Shown here: positions 61,413 through 64,000 of the stretch, in pieces | Layout of the letters: each line of letters opens with the position of its first letter | Numbering within the stretch: the first letter of the stretch is position 1 | DNA from: Megamerina dolium | Taxonomy: Eukaryota > Arthropoda > Insecta > Diptera > Megamerinidae | DNA length: 64,000 nt | Reading direction: 5' to 3' | Assembly (NCBI GenBank): GCA_963854835.1 | Contig: OY978526.1 | Span: forward strand, 40,566,140 to 40,630,139 | Program-made: the position numbers and the translations under genes | The notes under the pieces: generated by a model | Seen by the model: the letters and a program-made list of their open reading frames with translations, nothing else | The model's database searches: none | What the model was told of the DNA's origin: nothing

Positions 61413-61749
61413 ATTTCGGAATAACACTTCCCTTTTCAAAAGTAAAATATCGCTTCATGCATGTTATGATGATCATAATGACCTTTTCCAGCGAATTTTA
61501 AGCGAACCTTTTTTTTTTTGAATCATTGATTTTCATACTCGTTCCTGATAGTGTACCACACAGTTGAGGAACAGTGCTCGTGCAACCTACTATCACTTTG
61601 GCTGAGTGTAGTGTTGAGAAAAGTACTTAAATGAGTCGAACCATTTAGGTTTATGTCTGTTTATTTTGTGGAAAAATTCTATACAGCCTTTTTGCAAAAT
61701 CAAATTTGTACAATATTTGAAGCTAAATAATCATTGTTTGTGATTCATA

Positions 61750-62000
61750 TTTGTTGAATGGGCCGAAGAACAGGTGGTCTTGGATGGTCTCAGTTTTCAC
61801 CTCAAAATTATGTTCAGCGATGAAGCTAATTTTTTATTGGATGACTACACCAGGAAACTAAATTCCATATAATTGAGTAAATAGGTTGATTAAAACTCGT
61901 ACTTCTTCAGAAATGGGCCCGGTTAGAGTGTTGGAGTCAATTGGGAATGATACAGAACCATGATAATAGACTATTTCGTTCTTCAATTGGGTGAAGTGTT
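61750..62000 (+). pseudogene. Tc1/mariner-superfamily transposase relic (catalytic middle)
   Basis: The plus strand reads FVEWAEEQVVLDG, KIMFSDEANFLLDDY (first catalytic Asp block). After a gap, SYFFRNGPG and VNWE-YRTMIIDYFVLQLGEV follow. These fit the middle of the transposase whose N- and C-terminal pieces are seen in the MITE at 32709-33290. Stops and a deletion are present. Confidence 0.7.
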
Positions 62001-62670
62001 TGCTTAAATTTAGGCCTCTCGCCTATTTTGTTTGGGATTCTATTAAGGAATTTAGAAGCCCGAAATAATATTTTGATATTAAATTTAACTGAAACAAGCA
62101 TGATCAAAATTTGGACAATTTTATGTGTGCTTTGTTCCGATTCGAAACTATGAAACTCAAGCAAAAACACCCGTTGCTTGTATACACACTGGTATGTGTA
62201 TTTAGAAATGCTTTTACATATATTATTTATTTATTTGTTGTATATATACTATATATCTACTTATTATTAATATTTTTATATTTGTATGCATAACAATTCA
62301 TGCGTAAATATTTCTTTAAAAAAATGTGCTGAAGCGTAACTTGTTCCACAACGTAGGTACGTATGTGTAGGTATATAGGAGTATAAGCGTTTGCTTGCTT
62401 GACTCTGTTTATGAGTGGGGATGTATGTGTGTAATCTTGCGTTGTTAATTGATTGTTTACTCTATAGGCTATTGATTACTCATCCATTGTAATGAGGGGC
62501 TTGTAAACCAGTATCGGAATTACTCATAAATTGTTGAAAGCCATTGTACTTTTACGCTGTTTAATATTGAACCAATATTAAGGAACATATCGCATGTATG
62601 TACTACCTTATACCTTATTGAATCATATCTACTCTGTATATAAAATATTGAAAGCTCATAGATAGATAGA
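62001..62670. other. Spacer upstream of the J-protein gene
   Basis: AT-rich. The short promoter region of the downstream gene should lie near 62600-62670; no motif is clear. Confidence 0.4.
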
Positions 62671-63771
62671 ATGAATTCTCAAAACATATTGACACATGTA
62701 CTTGTACCTAGAATGAAAGCTTTTATCTCTATACGCCAATTGAGTAGTCGCATTATATGTGCTAATATATATCGGAAATGTTATCGTATGCTTGGTGTGA
62801 AGTATAATGCTGATCAAAATACGGTACGCTCTGCTTATATTGAGCTAGTGAAACGTGTACATCCTGACTCCGGTCATAGTGAAGCCTCTGCTGAGCGCTT
62901 TCAAGAAATTGATAATGCTTTCAAGTTGCTGCAACAGAAATTCGCTAGAAGCCGATACGGCCTTTACGATGATGAAGAAGACGAAAGTGGTGACAATGAT
63001 GATGAAATTAAAGATATCACAAATTGTTCTTATATGAAACATATTGTGCCACAACATCGGAAATATTTGAATTTAGATGGAATCGGGATAGGAAATCCAT
63101 TTGAACGTGGTCGCCAATATGACTTGGTAAAAATGACCACGGCACAAGAGCATTTGTATCGTTACCGAATCACAAGTGAGTCAGCCACACAGCCTGGCGA
63201 AATAATGATAACCGAAGAACTTCGCAGTGCTCTTGTAGAAGATCTCATACAGAATGCCATTTCCAAGGGTGACTTTGATAATCTCCAAGGTAGTGGTAAA
63301 CCATTGAAATGTAGTGAAGTGGAAAATCCCTATCTAGATGATATGCTGCAAAAGTTAAATAAAATTTTGCATTCCAATGGTTATCGACCCGAGTGGATTA
63401 CACTACAATGTGATATACATGAGGCAGCGAAGAAATTAAGGGCTTTACTTAGAAAGGAACGCGCTGCTTTTGGTATATATCCTTTGGATGCATCAGAAAT
63501 GCATGCTTGGCAAAAAATTGCGAACAGCTATGAAAAGGATGTACATCATATAAATGTGATGATAGATAAATATAATTTAATTGTGCCAAATATACTAAAT
63601 CAATTCTTTCGTCTGAACTTACAAGATATGTCGAAAGCAATTCTAATGGATTCAACAAATATTTCTCGTGAATTAGATACAAAATTGAACACTGGAACAA
63701 AGAATGACAAAGTGGTTGTCAAAGAAGAAAGCAAAAATAGTTTTTTTTCTTGCTTTGATTCATTTTTCTAA
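62671..63771 (+). CDS. DNAJC28: DNAJC28-type J-domain protein, single exon
   Basis: 366 residues without introns. Residues 1-37 are basic and hydroxylated with no acids, as in a mitochondrial presequence. Residues 38 to about 105 form a J domain (CYRMLGVKYNADQNTVRSAY) with the essential HPD at 64-66. After an acidic linker comes the conserved DnaJ-homologue C28 (DUF1992) region, with ALVEDLIQNAISKGDFDNLQGSGKPL at about 192-217 and PYLDDMLQKLNKIL after it. The protein then has a helical tail. Co-chaperone activity with mitochondrial Hsp70 is inferred from the J domain. It lies on the same strand as, and probably inside an intron of, the gene starting at 56111, if that gene extends further right. 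Confidence 0.92.
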   Translation: MNSQNILTHVLVPRMKAFISIRQLSSRIICANIYRKCYRMLGVKYNADQNTVRSAYIELVKRVHPDSGHSEASAERFQEIDNAFKLLQQKFARSRYGLYDDEEDESGDNDDEIKDITNCSYMKHIVPQHRKYLNLDGIGIGNPFERGRQYDLVKMTTAQEHLYRYRITSESATQPGEIMITEELRSALVEDLIQNAISKGDFDNLQGSGKPLKCSEVENPYLDDMLQKLNKILHSNGYRPEWITLQCDIHEAAKKLRALLRKERAAFGIYPLDASEMHAWQKIANSYEKDVHHINVMIDKYNLIVPNILNQFFRLNLQDMSKAILMDSTNISRELDTKLNTGTKNDKVVVKEESKNSFFSCFDSFF

Positions 63772-64000
63772 ATTGTTTACAACTTTATATGTACGTATCT
63801 ATATTACGTATGTCCAAAAATGCGATTTTTAGAATATCTATGCTTCTTTATGGATTGCATCTATTTCTGAGGGTACTTTGGCACATCAACATAAGGAAAA
63901 CCTAGAAACGAGAGAGAGAGAGAGAGAGAGGGAGAGTTCTTAAACAAATTTTGCCTATCCCTATCTTCGCTGTAAGATGGAATTTTGTAAATCAAATATA
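63772..64000. other. 3' flank of the J-protein gene with (GA)n
   Basis: A GA run lies at 63911-63930. No poly(A) signal was clear before the window ends. Confidence 0.5.

Overview
This 64 kb window is nuclear DNA from an insect, almost certainly a higher (cyclorrhaphan) fly. The evidence is short GT-AG introns, AT-rich spacers with long microsatellites, fly-like CstF64, Cpsf73 and WDR44 proteins, an insect-type DUF4773 secreted protein, and a repeat load typical of tephritid-like genomes. The exact genus is not determinable by eye; tephritid is an inference.

Layout. (1) 1-2516, minus: 5' part of a low-complexity protein with one N-terminal C2H2 finger, running off the left edge. (2) 3440-21330: a transposon graveyard holding a TTAA-flanked non-autonomous element, several dead mariners, LINE relics, a tRNA-derived SINE, two Harbinger-like elements in opposite orientation and a 5.7 kb Ty3/gypsy-type LTR retrotransposon. 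The retrotransposon sits inside one of the Harbinger-like elements. (3) 22262-26115: CstF64 (plus) and Cpsf73 (minus) meet tail to tail. Both act in mRNA 3'-end cleavage, and their poly(A) signals face each other about 30 bp apart. (4) 26336-28546: an inverted pair of LTR sequences and two adjacent copies of a MITE. (5) 29925-39319, plus: a ten-coding-exon WDR44 homologue with an N-terminal FFAT-like motif. Its 4.8 kb third intron holds a LINE relic that is itself split by a Tc1/mariner-type MITE. (6) 41805-42447, minus: a two-exon secreted DUF4773 protein. (7) 43.4-53.3 kb: more mariner, LINE, SINE and tandem-repeat debris, and a 150 bp AT microsatellite. (8) 56111-58212, plus: a large first coding exon of a low-complexity adaptor-like protein whose later exons lie in or beyond a long intron. 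(9) 62671-63771, plus: an intronless DNAJC28-type mitochondrial J protein, possibly nested in that intron.

How it fits together. Apart from the CstF64/Cpsf73 pair, which belongs to one pathway, the host genes look functionally unrelated. The richest content is the nested mobile-element record. It includes four SINE copies, three with clear target duplications, whose longer tail resembles the tail of a LINE in the same window. It also includes an LTR element with about 98% identical LTRs that has nevertheless lost the catalytic core of its reverse transcriptase, and two mariner-like elements in which N- and C-terminal transposase pieces have been brought together by internal deletion.

Exon boundaries were set by hand from GT/AG and frame. 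For CstF64, Cpsf73, WDR44 and the DUF4773 gene all boundaries keep the frame open, which makes them reliable but not transcript-proven.
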